In this document: positions 6,769 through 13,282 of the stretch, one piece after another
Layout of the letters: each line of letters starts with the position of its first letter
Position numbering within the stretch: the stretch's first letter is position 1
NCBI GenBank assembly: GCA_031548515.1
Contig: JAVBRB010000010.1
Location: 1 to 20,979 of the forward strand
Source of the DNA: UBA940 sp031548515
GTDB taxonomy: Bacteria; Bacteroidota; Bacteroidia; Bacteroidales; Rikenellaceae
Direction of reading: 5' to 3'
DNA length: 20,979 bases
Translations under genes and position numbers: made by a program
Notes under the pieces: generated by a model
The model's database searches: none
The model's input: only the letters and a program-made list of their open reading frames with translations
What the model was told of the DNA's origin: nothing

Positions 6769-7818
6769 TTAATCGTTGCCTTCCTCCGCTTCAACTGCGC
6801 CGGCACTTTGTGCCGGATCACCGGCTTCGGTCGGTGAACTCGCGGTTTCAGCGCTCGGATCGACGCCCAGCAGCGCAAGTCCCCGGTCCAGTTTTTCTTT
6901 CGGCAAAGCGATGTAGCCGGTCGGGACATTGTACTGCTGCCCATCGGTCATTATGAATTTCAAAAATTCGGTAACAGCCTCGTTTTTCGGTATTCCGTTG
7001 GCGACCAGATAGAGGTCGCGTGCGGGAGGCGAAGGATATTTATCGGCTGCAATGGCTTCGATTATATGGTCCTTGGTGTCGTAGAACGTTTCTTCGGGGT
7101 CTATCTGTCCGTTGCCGTTCACATCGATCGGCAGTATCAATATGCCCGGATTCGGCAGGCGGGTGCTCTCGTCGTAAGCATACGAAAGGTTGTTGAAACC
7201 GATGCCCAGTTTGTCCCTCTGCACTGCCTGAGCAAGTCCCGGGTCGCCGTAAACGGCGGTTCCGCCAAGGTCTTCCTGTTTTCCGCCGATCCACAGCGCC
7301 CATGTTTCTGCTGCTCCGCAGGCGTCCGATCGAGTATATAAGTGGATGGGGCTTTTATCATTCGTTCCAGCCACTTCTCCCCAGGCCTTGTATACACCGG
7401 TCATCCACAGGGCGATCGCGTCTTCGCGTGTGAGTCCGCTTTTCAGCAGGTCGGCCAGAATCGGGTTCTCGCTGTTGACAGTCGGCACAACGGCATCTTT
7501 GGCGACCGCGAAAGGAACGGCCCCCTTTTCAAGTTCGGGCGGATATACCTCGCGCGACACCATACCGAGGTCGGCTACGTTGGCCAAGACGTCTGTCATG
7601 CCCTTGCCTGCGCCCCCGGCCGAAATGTCGATGCGCACTGCCGGGTGCAGCAACCGGAATTCTTCTGCCCATTTGACCGCGAGGGGATAGAGAGCAAAGG
7701 CTCCGGAAATAGTTATCTCCCCGCTGAGTTCGCCTTCTTTTGCTTTTTGGCGATTGCCGCATGAGACCGATGAAAGCGCAACGGCCATAATTGAAACGGA
7801 TACCAGTAACTTTTTCAT
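6769..7818 (-). CDS. pstS: PstS-family periplasmic anion-binding lipoprotein
   Basis: 349 residues. A lipoprotein signal (MKKLLVSVSIMAVALSSVSC) places the lipidated Cys20 after LSSVS; a type 2 periplasmic-binding fold of the PstS/PBP-like-2 family follows. Family-like segments are ITISGAFALYPLAVKWAEEF, ISAGGAGKG, and ADLGMVSREVYPPE; the latter resembles the GMSSRE motif of the second PstS type. The loop that is RSDGSGT in classical PstS reads RSDACGA (163-169), so the pocket is not canonical. Residues 232-243 (DVNGNGQIDPEE) form a textbook EF-hand calcium loop. The C-terminal 30 residues are acidic and Ala/Ser-rich. The start at 7818 is set by the signal peptide; a longer open frame extends upstream without family similarity. 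Phosphate is the default substrate, but the neighbours leave sulfate or another oxyanion possible. Confidence 0.9.
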   Translation of the reverse strand: MKKLLVSVSIMAVALSSVSCGNRQKAKEGELSGEITISGAFALYPLAVKWAEEFRLLHPAVRIDISAGGAGKGMTDVLANVADLGMVSREVYPPELEKGAVPFAVAKDAVVPTVNSENPILADLLKSGLTREDAIALWMTGVYKAWGEVAGTNDKSPIHLYTRSDACGAAETWALWIGGKQEDLGGTAVYGDPGLAQAVQRDKLGIGFNNLSYAYDESTRLPNPGILILPIDVNGNGQIDPEETFYDTKDHIIEAIAADKYPSPPARDLYLVANGIPKNEAVTEFLKFIMTDGQQYNVPTGYIALPKEKLDRGLALLGVDPSAETASSPTEAGDPAQSAGAVEAEEGND

Positions 7819-7841
7819 AATCGTATGGTTGTTAATTATCT

Positions 7842-7869
7842 GAGTTTTGCTTAAGCAAAACGAAAATCC
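7842..7869 (+). repeat. 28-bp palindromic repeat, copy 1 (between porin and pstS)
   Basis: The centre TTTTGCTTAAGCAAAA (7845-7860) is a perfect 16-bp palindrome that can fold as a GTTTTGC/GCAAAAC stem with a TTAA loop. The 28-bp unit matches 16410-16383 (opposite strand) at 26 positions, including non-palindromic flanks on both sides. No T-run follows on the minus strand, so it is not a standard terminator for the porin gene. It sits in the leader region of pstS, so an operator or RNA-processing site is possible. Confidence 0.7.
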
Positions 7870-7885
7870 ATCGGGAGTGGCGTCG

Positions 7886-8929
7886 TTAAAATATTCCGAA
7901 GACCTGCGCTCCTGCATAGTGGTAGCTGTCGTTACCCGGCGAAGTTCTGTATGAATAATTAAATTGCACCCTGCAGTATTTGATAGGCACATAGGTTATA
8001 CCCGCGGTATAGTAATTCCAGCGCGTATCATTGCTCGTAATGTCGCGCTGCCAGTAGTCGTACTTCAACACGGGCTGCACTTTGCCACAGATAAAATAAC
8101 CCAGAACGGCATACGCCCCCTGGCTGTGCAGGCCGCCGGTCTTGCCCCATATGTATTCGCTGCGGGCGAGCCATCGTCCGTCGTCGTATTTGGCACCTCC
8201 CCCCGAACGTATCCTTCGGAAATTTTCACCTTCGTCTCCCACCGTTCTGTATCCCCAACCGTTGTAGTGGTATGCGGCCAATGAAAGGTTTTTGATCGGG
8301 TTTATGGTCAGTATTCCCGAGAAATCCTTCTGTTTGTTATTGTCCATGCGGTTGATTCCCGCACCGTTGAACACGCCCACCGACCAGTTTATGATGCTGA
8401 AACCATCCCTTTTGAGGAAATTGCCATTGAAGCCGAGGCCGATGTCGCGTCCGTTGGCCGAAATGTTTGCAACGTCTGCATAACCGGCCAGTGCGGTGAC
8501 AACCAGAGAATTGTCCATTGTCTCCAGCGCGGTCGGACTGTACGGGTTCTCCAGGGAGAACGGAACCTTGAACTGGCCGACCTGCATGCCTGCGTAGTCG
8601 CATATCTTCCACGTGACATATGCGTCGAGTATCCTGGGAGTTCCGGCGAAATCCACCTGCAGGCGGTAGCCGACTTTGCTGCCGATATTGCCTTTCACGT
8701 CGAGCCTCGCCCTGCGCACGTCGAAACTGTTGGTCTCCGTTTGACCATTGTATTGGTAGCGCAGATTGACGAAGCCGGAAATGGACGGAAGTTTGGAAAC
8801 GATCTTCTCGAGTTTCGAAACACGTTCCGCCGTCTGGTCCGGTTCTGTTGCGGCCGCCATATCCTGCGCCTGCGCGCGCGTATACAGTGCCGAAAGGAGT
8901 ATTGCCGAAATACAGAGTGCCTTTTTCAT
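7886..8929 (-). CDS. OprP/OprO-type anion-selective outer-membrane porin
   Basis: 347 residues. A signal peptide (MKKALCISAILLSALYTRAQ, cleavage probably after AQA near residue 21) precedes a short helical stretch (about 30-47, ERVSKLEKIVSKLP) and then a beta-barrel of alternating strands ending in a C-terminal aromatic (VFGIF), typical of outer-membrane proteins. FVNLRYQYN, RRARLDVKGNIGSKVGYRLQ, QVGQFKVPFSLEN and GRDIGLGFNG are characteristic of the phosphate-selective porin O/P family. Members conduct phosphate, polyphosphate or other anions across the outer membrane. The gene starts only 23 bp after the sulfotransferase stop and ends 67 bp before pstS, so it may be read with both. Family assignment is good; the anion preference is not shown by the sequence. 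Confidence 0.88.
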   Translation of the reverse strand: MKKALCISAILLSALYTRAQAQDMAAATEPDQTAERVSKLEKIVSKLPSISGFVNLRYQYNGQTETNSFDVRRARLDVKGNIGSKVGYRLQVDFAGTPRILDAYVTWKICDYAGMQVGQFKVPFSLENPYSPTALETMDNSLVVTALAGYADVANISANGRDIGLGFNGNFLKRDGFSIINWSVGVFNGAGINRMDNNKQKDFSGILTINPIKNLSLAAYHYNGWGYRTVGDEGENFRRIRSGGGAKYDDGRWLARSEYIWGKTGGLHSQGAYAVLGYFICGKVQPVLKYDYWQRDITSNDTRWNYYTAGITYVPIKYCRVQFNYSYRTSPGNDSYHYAGAQVFGIF

Positions 8930-8952
8930 TGTATTTTCCGGTTTACAGGGTT

Positions 8953-10050
8953 TTACAAACTATACCCCCACTCTTTGAGCGCCATATCCCAGTTGTCCTC
9001 GACCACCCTCACGGTACGGTTTTCGTATTTATACTGGTTCTTTTTGTAGCCTTTCTTTTTGTCGAGATATGCGGCGATAGCTTTTTCTGATTCTGTGAAA
9101 CCGGGTAAATCGAGTTGTCCGTAGAGATCGCGCGTCAGGCCGAACGGATCTGCCTCGAAATCTTCGAACCTGATCTCCACCAGGTTCCCTGCCGGAATGA
9201 GGCGTTTTTGCTCCTCGTACCTGAAATAAAGGCGGCGGTAGGCTTCCAGGATGTTGGTCTCGAGCTGTTCAGGCGTTATATGTTGGAATTGGAGCGGCGG
9301 GATGATATTGTTGAAGAAACTCCACGTACTTTCGAATACCGTGTACGGATTGCGCTTCAGATAAATGAACTTCGCGTCGGGATACATTTCGAGCAGCGTT
9401 TCGATGCGGCCGGTATGCGGAGGGTTCTTGCTCAGGAACTGCGTTCCCCCGGTGTTGTGCAGGCTCGTCACTACCAACCGCCTGAATTCCTCCATGAATA
9501 CCTGCTTTTCCTGCTCTGTTATCTTTTCGAAAGTCAGGAAGCGGTCACAGTATTCCAGCATCCTCTGCGGGAAGAACCAGAAATCGTAATATGAATAGGG
9601 TATCATGTTCGACAGCGCGAATTCCTCTTCCTGCGGCAGGTCGACCTTCAGGTCCATGTTGTCGGTCGGACGCTTTTCAGGCATGAGCCACGAAACGAAC
9701 TTCTTGAAGAACGGCTGCCCGAACAACATCAGGTTGGGGAAGACGGTCTGGTAGGTGGTGGCGTACCCGAAGTGGTCGTCACAGGCGAAGACGTTGTGTA
9801 CAAACGTAGTGCCGCTGCGCCAGTGTCCCAATATGAACAGCGGATCGGCTGTCGAAGGGTCTTCCAGTTTGCGGTAGCGTCTGTCCTCGATGGGTTGCAG
9901 TCTGCTCAGTATTGCGCACACGGCCTTTGTCAGGCGGTATTTCCGCATATATTCCTTTTCGACTTCGCTTTTTGGCGCCAGTGTTTTGAATGTGTCCCAA
10001 CGTGCGCCGACAAGTGTGTTTACTGGTAGATTGTCAAACGTAAAAGCCAT
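8953..10050 (-). CDS. PAPS-dependent sulfotransferase
   Basis: A 365-residue cytosolic sulfotransferase-fold protein that should move the sulfuryl group from PAPS to an acceptor hydroxyl, leaving PAP. The 5'-phosphosulfate loop is GHWRSGTT (75-82), preceded by a beta strand (PLFILG). The 3'-phosphate-binding element is YLKRNPYTVFESTWSF (230-245). SKNPPHTGRIETLLEMYPDA (207-226) is another segment typical of this bacterial family. The gene starts 24 bp after cysN and lies on the same strand as cysC, cysD and cysN, which make its co-substrate. Human-gut Bacteroides sulfotransferases that sulfate cholesterol and other steroids sit in the same kind of PAPS operon, so a steroid or lipid acceptor is the leading guess. 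The acceptor cannot be read from sequence alone. There is no signal peptide or membrane segment. Confidence 0.88.
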   Translation of the reverse strand: MAFTFDNLPVNTLVGARWDTFKTLAPKSEVEKEYMRKYRLTKAVCAILSRLQPIEDRRYRKLEDPSTADPLFILGHWRSGTTFVHNVFACDDHFGYATTYQTVFPNLMLFGQPFFKKFVSWLMPEKRPTDNMDLKVDLPQEEEFALSNMIPYSYYDFWFFPQRMLEYCDRFLTFEKITEQEKQVFMEEFRRLVVTSLHNTGGTQFLSKNPPHTGRIETLLEMYPDAKFIYLKRNPYTVFESTWSFFNNIIPPLQFQHITPEQLETNILEAYRRLYFRYEEQKRLIPAGNLVEIRFEDFEADPFGLTRDLYGQLDLPGFTESEKAIAAYLDKKKGYKKNQYKYENRTVRVVEDNWDMALKEWGYSL

Positions 10051-10074
10051 ATTCCACTTCCTCGTAATTCGTAA

Positions 10075-11502
10075 TTATTCTATGATTTTAATGGGCAGTC
10101 CCTGTTTCTTCAACTCTTCGCCTATCTTGCGTACCGCTTCGTAGTGTTCCCTGCCGATTCCCATTGCAGCCAGGTCCAGAGTGGCGAAAACATCGTCCGC
10201 TACCATGTCTTTCGCTTCGACGCGGTCGATTATCATACCCACGGCCGAGGTGTTGTTGGTGACAGGGTCGATCAGGATGAATGAGCCGGTCTGCTTATTC
10301 CGTTTGTAGGGGTCGAAGAACAGTTCTTTTCCCGTTGTGAAGACGGCTTTCCCTATTTCGTTGAGAGACAGCGATTCTGCACCCGATTGTTCCATCGTGT
10401 TCACATCGACGCGCCAACGCACGCTGTCGATACGGGCACGGGTGGTGTCAGTCGTATGCTTGATATAGAACTGTTTGCTTTTGTCCATCGGCTCCTCGTC
10501 CATCCACACAAGCATCGCCTCGAAATTGCGGCCTACGGTCGGCAGGTTGCCGGGATGCACGAGCATCTCGCCGCGCGAAATATCTATTTCGTCTTCGAGC
10601 GTGATGGTAATGCACTGCGGCGGGAAAGCTTCGTCCAGTTCACCGTCGTATGTGATTATGCTTTTGACCTTTGACGTTTTTCCCGACGGCAGAGCCATCA
10701 GCGTCTCTCCCTTGCGGACAATTCCGCTGGCTACTTTGCCGCTGAAGCCGCGGAAATCAAGGTTTGGGCGCAGGACATACTGCACCGGAAAGCGGAAATC
10801 TCCGAAGTTGCGGTCCTGGTCTATGGGCACGGTTTCGAGGTATTCAAGCAACGACGGGCCCATGTACCACGGGGTGCGGCCGCTGAGTTCAACGACGTTG
10901 TCGCCGTCGAGGGCTGAAAGCGGGATGCAAGTCACGTCCGGAATGCCCAGAGGAGCCGCGAAAGCCATGTATTCGGCCACGATCTCATCGAACCGTGCCT
11001 GGTCGAAGTCCACAAGGTCCATTTTGTTTACGGCAAGGGCCACATGTTTGATGCCCAACAGGGACACCAGGAAAGAGTGGCGGCGAGTCTGGGTGATAAC
11101 GCCGGTACGGGCATCGACGAGGATCACCGCGAGGTTCGCCGTCGAGCCGCCTGTGATCATGTTGCGCGTGTACTGCTCGTGCCCGGGGGTGTCGGCAATG
11201 ATGAATTTGCGCGCATTGGTGCTGAAATAGCGGTAGGCCACGTCGATAGTGATGCCCTGTTCGCGTTCGGCTTTCAGGCCGTCCAGCAACAGTGCGTAAT
11301 CGATGTGGTCGCCGGCGTTGCCGATGCGCTTGCTGTCGCGTTCGAGGGCGTCGAGCTGGTCTTCGTATATCTTCTTGCTGTCGAACAGCAGGCGTCCGAT
11401 CAGCGTCGATTTACCGTCATCGACCGATCCGGCTGTCAGGAACCGCAGAAGGTCCTTCTGCTCGTCCCGGTCGAGGTATTCCTTTATATTAAGTGCGTTC
11501 AT
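10075..11502 (-). CDS. cysN: Sulfate adenylyltransferase, GTPase subunit CysN
   Basis: 475 residues. An EF-Tu-like GTPase that, with CysD, drives ATP + sulfate to adenosine phosphosulfate (APS). GTP motifs are GSVDDGKS (25-32), the switch region EREQGITID (79-87), DTPGHE (104-109) and NKMD (159-162). Two beta-barrel domains follow (from about 235), and the protein ends there. It carries no C-terminal APS kinase, consistent with the separate cysC. The start is set at the ATG 11502; a TTG two codons earlier is possible but unnecessary. It lies 48 bp after cysD and 24 bp before the sulfotransferase gene. Confidence 0.95.
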   Translation of the reverse strand: MNALNIKEYLDRDEQKDLLRFLTAGSVDDGKSTLIGRLLFDSKKIYEDQLDALERDSKRIGNAGDHIDYALLLDGLKAEREQGITIDVAYRYFSTNARKFIIADTPGHEQYTRNMITGGSTANLAVILVDARTGVITQTRRHSFLVSLLGIKHVALAVNKMDLVDFDQARFDEIVAEYMAFAAPLGIPDVTCIPLSALDGDNVVELSGRTPWYMGPSLLEYLETVPIDQDRNFGDFRFPVQYVLRPNLDFRGFSGKVASGIVRKGETLMALPSGKTSKVKSIITYDGELDEAFPPQCITITLEDEIDISRGEMLVHPGNLPTVGRNFEAMLVWMDEEPMDKSKQFYIKHTTDTTRARIDSVRWRVDVNTMEQSGAESLSLNEIGKAVFTTGKELFFDPYKRNKQTGSFILIDPVTNNTSAVGMIIDRVEAKDMVADDVFATLDLAAMGIGREHYEAVRKIGEELKKQGLPIKIIE

Positions 11503-11550
11503 ATTCAATTTATTTGCGATGAACCAATGAAATCGCTGTCGTCGTTGCGA

Positions 11551-12459
11551 TTAGAAATATCCTTCGCGTTTCTTTTGTTCCATACTGCCCTCTTGGTCGA
11601 AATCGATAACCCGCGTGGTGCGCTCGCTCTTGGTAGTGGTCATCATCTCTTCGACTATCTCTTCGATCGTGGCGGCGTCGCTTCGTACGGCCCCGGTCAG
11701 AGGATAACATCCCAACGTGCGGAAACGGACCATCATCGGACGGGCTTTCGCGGCCAGTTCTGGCGGCATGCGGTCGTCGTCGACCATTATCAGGTTGCCG
11801 TCCATCTCCACGATGGGTCTTTCCTTGGCGAAATAGAGCGGAACGATAGGAATGTTCTCCAGACGGATGTACTGCCACACGTCCAGTTCGGTCCAGTTCG
11901 ACAGCGGGAATACGCGGATGCTTTCGCCCTTGTGGACGCGGGCGTTGTAGATGTCCCACAGTTCGGGGCGTTGGTTCTTGGGGTCCCACTGGTGGAATTT
12001 GTCACGGAACGAGAAGATGCGTTCCTTGGCGCGGCTTTTTTCCTCGTCGCGGCGTGCTCCCCCGAAGGCGGCATCGAAACCGTGCTTATTCAGGGCATCC
12101 AACAGCGCTTTGGTCTTCATCAGGTCGGTGTGCACTTTGCTGCCGTGTGTGAACGGCCCCACGCCTGCGTTGAAAGCCTCCATGTTCGATTCGACGATCA
12201 GGTTCCAGTTGTATTTTTTCGCATATGCGTCGCGGAACTCGACCATTTCGCGGAATTTCCACTTGGAGTCTATGTGCATCAGAGGGAAGGGAACTTTTCC
12301 GGGAGCAAAAGCTTTTTCAGCCAGGCGCACCATCACGGATGAATCCTTGCCGATGGAATAGAGCATCACCGGGTTCTCGAACTCGGCGGCCACTTCTCGG
12401 ATAATGTTTATCGCTTCCGCCTCCAGTTCCTGCAGGTGGCTTAATTTATACTCAGACAT
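11551..12459 (-). CDS. cysD: Sulfate adenylyltransferase subunit CysD
   Basis: 302 residues, the usual length. This is the catalytic subunit of ATP sulfurylase and has a PP-loop ATP-pyrophosphatase fold. The PP-loop is SIGKDSS (35-41). Other family hallmarks are MHIDSKWKFREM, FGGARRDEEKSRAKERIFS, NWTELDVWQYI and RFRTLGCYPLTGA. It ends in the typical REGYF. It starts 20 bp after cysC, so the activation genes run in pathway-related order cysC-cysD-cysN and are probably one transcript. Confidence 0.96.
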   Translation of the reverse strand: MSEYKLSHLQELEAEAINIIREVAAEFENPVMLYSIGKDSSVMVRLAEKAFAPGKVPFPLMHIDSKWKFREMVEFRDAYAKKYNWNLIVESNMEAFNAGVGPFTHGSKVHTDLMKTKALLDALNKHGFDAAFGGARRDEEKSRAKERIFSFRDKFHQWDPKNQRPELWDIYNARVHKGESIRVFPLSNWTELDVWQYIRLENIPIVPLYFAKERPIVEMDGNLIMVDDDRMPPELAAKARPMMVRFRTLGCYPLTGAVRSDAATIEEIVEEMMTTTKSERTTRVIDFDQEGSMEQKKREGYF

Positions 12460-12479
12460 GCTTCTTTGGTTGTTTTCTA

Positions 12480-13088
12480 TTATACGACTATCCTTGGCAG
12501 GATCACTTCGAGCAGCTTGCCCACCGATTCTTCTACGCTCAACAATGACGTGTCCAGCGTGAGGGCTGGGTGTGCCGGGGCTTCGAAAGGGGCCGAGACG
12601 CCGGTGAATTCACCTATCTCGCCTTTGCGGGCCTTTGCGTAAAGACCCTTCACGTCGCGGCGTTCGCATTCTTCGAGCGGCGTGCTGACATATACCTCGA
12701 GAAAATCCTCCTTGCCTATAATATCGGCTGCCATTTCCCGCAACTCGTTTGAAGGACTGATGAACGCGGCGATTGTAACGATACCCGTGTCGACGAACAA
12801 ACGTCCCACTTCGGCGATCCTGCGTATGTTCTCGGTGCGGTCCTGCGGTGAGAATCCGAGGTTGTTGTTTATACCTGTCCGGATATTGTCGCCGTCCAGA
12901 ATGCGGCACATTACTCCGCGACCGTGCAGTTCGCGTTCGAGGGCTATGGCTATGGTGCTTTTACCCGAGCCGCTGAGGCCGGTAAACCAGATCATGATAC
13001 CGCGTTGGCCCAGCATGCGCTCCTTGTCTTCACGCTTCATCATGCGGTCGAAGATCGGCGTGATATTCTCAGGGGTGAAATTTTGCAT
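12480..13088 (-). CDS. cysC: Adenylyl-sulfate kinase CysC
   Basis: 202 residues. It phosphorylates APS at the 3' position to give PAPS. The P-loop is GLSGSGKS (37-44). Other hallmarks are LDGDNIRTGINNNLGFSPQD, RTENIRRIAEVGRL and FISPSNELR. The start is set at 13088 (MQNFTPENI), because the longer open frame upstream would read through the promoter and palindromes and lacks family similarity. It is the first gene of the minus-strand block. No APS or PAPS reductase gene accompanies it, which points to sulfation, not cysteine synthesis, as the use of its product. Confidence 0.95.
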   Translation of the reverse strand: MQNFTPENITPIFDRMMKREDKERMLGQRGIMIWFTGLSGSGKSTIAIALERELHGRGVMCRILDGDNIRTGINNNLGFSPQDRTENIRRIAEVGRLFVDTGIVTIAAFISPSNELREMAADIIGKEDFLEVYVSTPLEECERRDVKGLYAKARKGEIGEFTGVSAPFEAPAHPALTLDTSLLSVEESVGKLLEVILPRIVV

Positions 13089-13092
13089 GTTG

Positions 13093-13110
13093 CTTAACAA
13101 TTGTGTTAAG
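13093..13110. promoter_or_regulatory. Palindromic operator candidate O1 upstream of cysC
   Basis: CTTAACA (13093-13099) and TGTTAAG (13104-13110) form perfect 7-bp inverted arms around ATTG. On the cysC strand it covers the predicted transcription start region and lies 4 bp upstream of the ATG. It shares the TTAACA/TGTTAA core with the second palindrome, so the same dimeric regulator could bind both. Confidence 0.65.
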
Positions 13111-13114
13111 ACCA

Positions 13115-13146
13115 CAAGTTTAACAACTTTGTTAAACAAGCGCAAA
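13115..13146 (-). promoter_or_regulatory. Promoter for cysC and the sulfation operon
   Basis: On the minus strand a perfect -33 TTTG (plus-strand CAAA at 13143-13146) is followed after exactly 20 bp by TAAACTTG (plus-strand 13115-13122), one mismatch from TAnnTTTG. Predicted transcription start is near 13109, leaving a leader of about 20 nt. The palindrome at 13118-13137 fills the spacer and overlaps the -7 box. Confidence 0.65.
13118..13137. promoter_or_regulatory. Palindromic operator candidate O2 inside the cysC promoter
   Basis: GTTTAACAACTTTGTTAAAC is a perfect inverted repeat with 9-bp arms and a 2-bp centre. Its position between the -33 and -7 boxes would block RNA polymerase when occupied. 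A lone half-site TTGTTAAG lies at 13165-13172. Candidate binders in the window are the divergent AraC-type protein and the TetR-type protein at the end of the block; neither is proven. Confidence 0.7.
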
Positions 13147-13245
13147 TTTTCGGGCCGTTATTTTTTGTTAAGAAACGGTAAAAGTGGTTTGTGTGCATAA
13201 AATCAATGAGTTACCCGCTGTTTGCGGTGGGGGCATGCTAAAGGG

Positions 13246-13277
13246 TTGATTATTGTGGATTTAATTACTTATTTTTG
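13246..13277 (+). promoter_or_regulatory. Promoter for the AraC-type regulator
   Basis: TTG at 13246-13248 and a perfect -7 box TATTTTTG at 13270-13277 are separated by 21 bp. The box ends only 5 bp before the ATG at 13283, so the transcript would be nearly leaderless, or translation may begin at the in-frame ATG 13325. Confidence 0.55.
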
Positions 13278-13282
13278 TACGC

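Noticed and set aside
7842..7869. Reading the palindrome as a simple terminator of the porin gene
   Set aside because: On the minus strand the hairpin is followed by TCAGATAATTAAC, with no T-run, and the motif is duplicated elsewhere in the opposite orientation.
10075..11502. CysNC fusion (bifunctional sulfurylase GTPase plus APS kinase)
   Set aside because: The protein ends after the beta-barrel domains, and a separate complete cysC is present upstream.
11044..12342. 432-codon open frame on the plus strand
   Set aside because: It is antisense to cysD and cysN, whose motifs are complete and in register. The antisense product has no family-like features.
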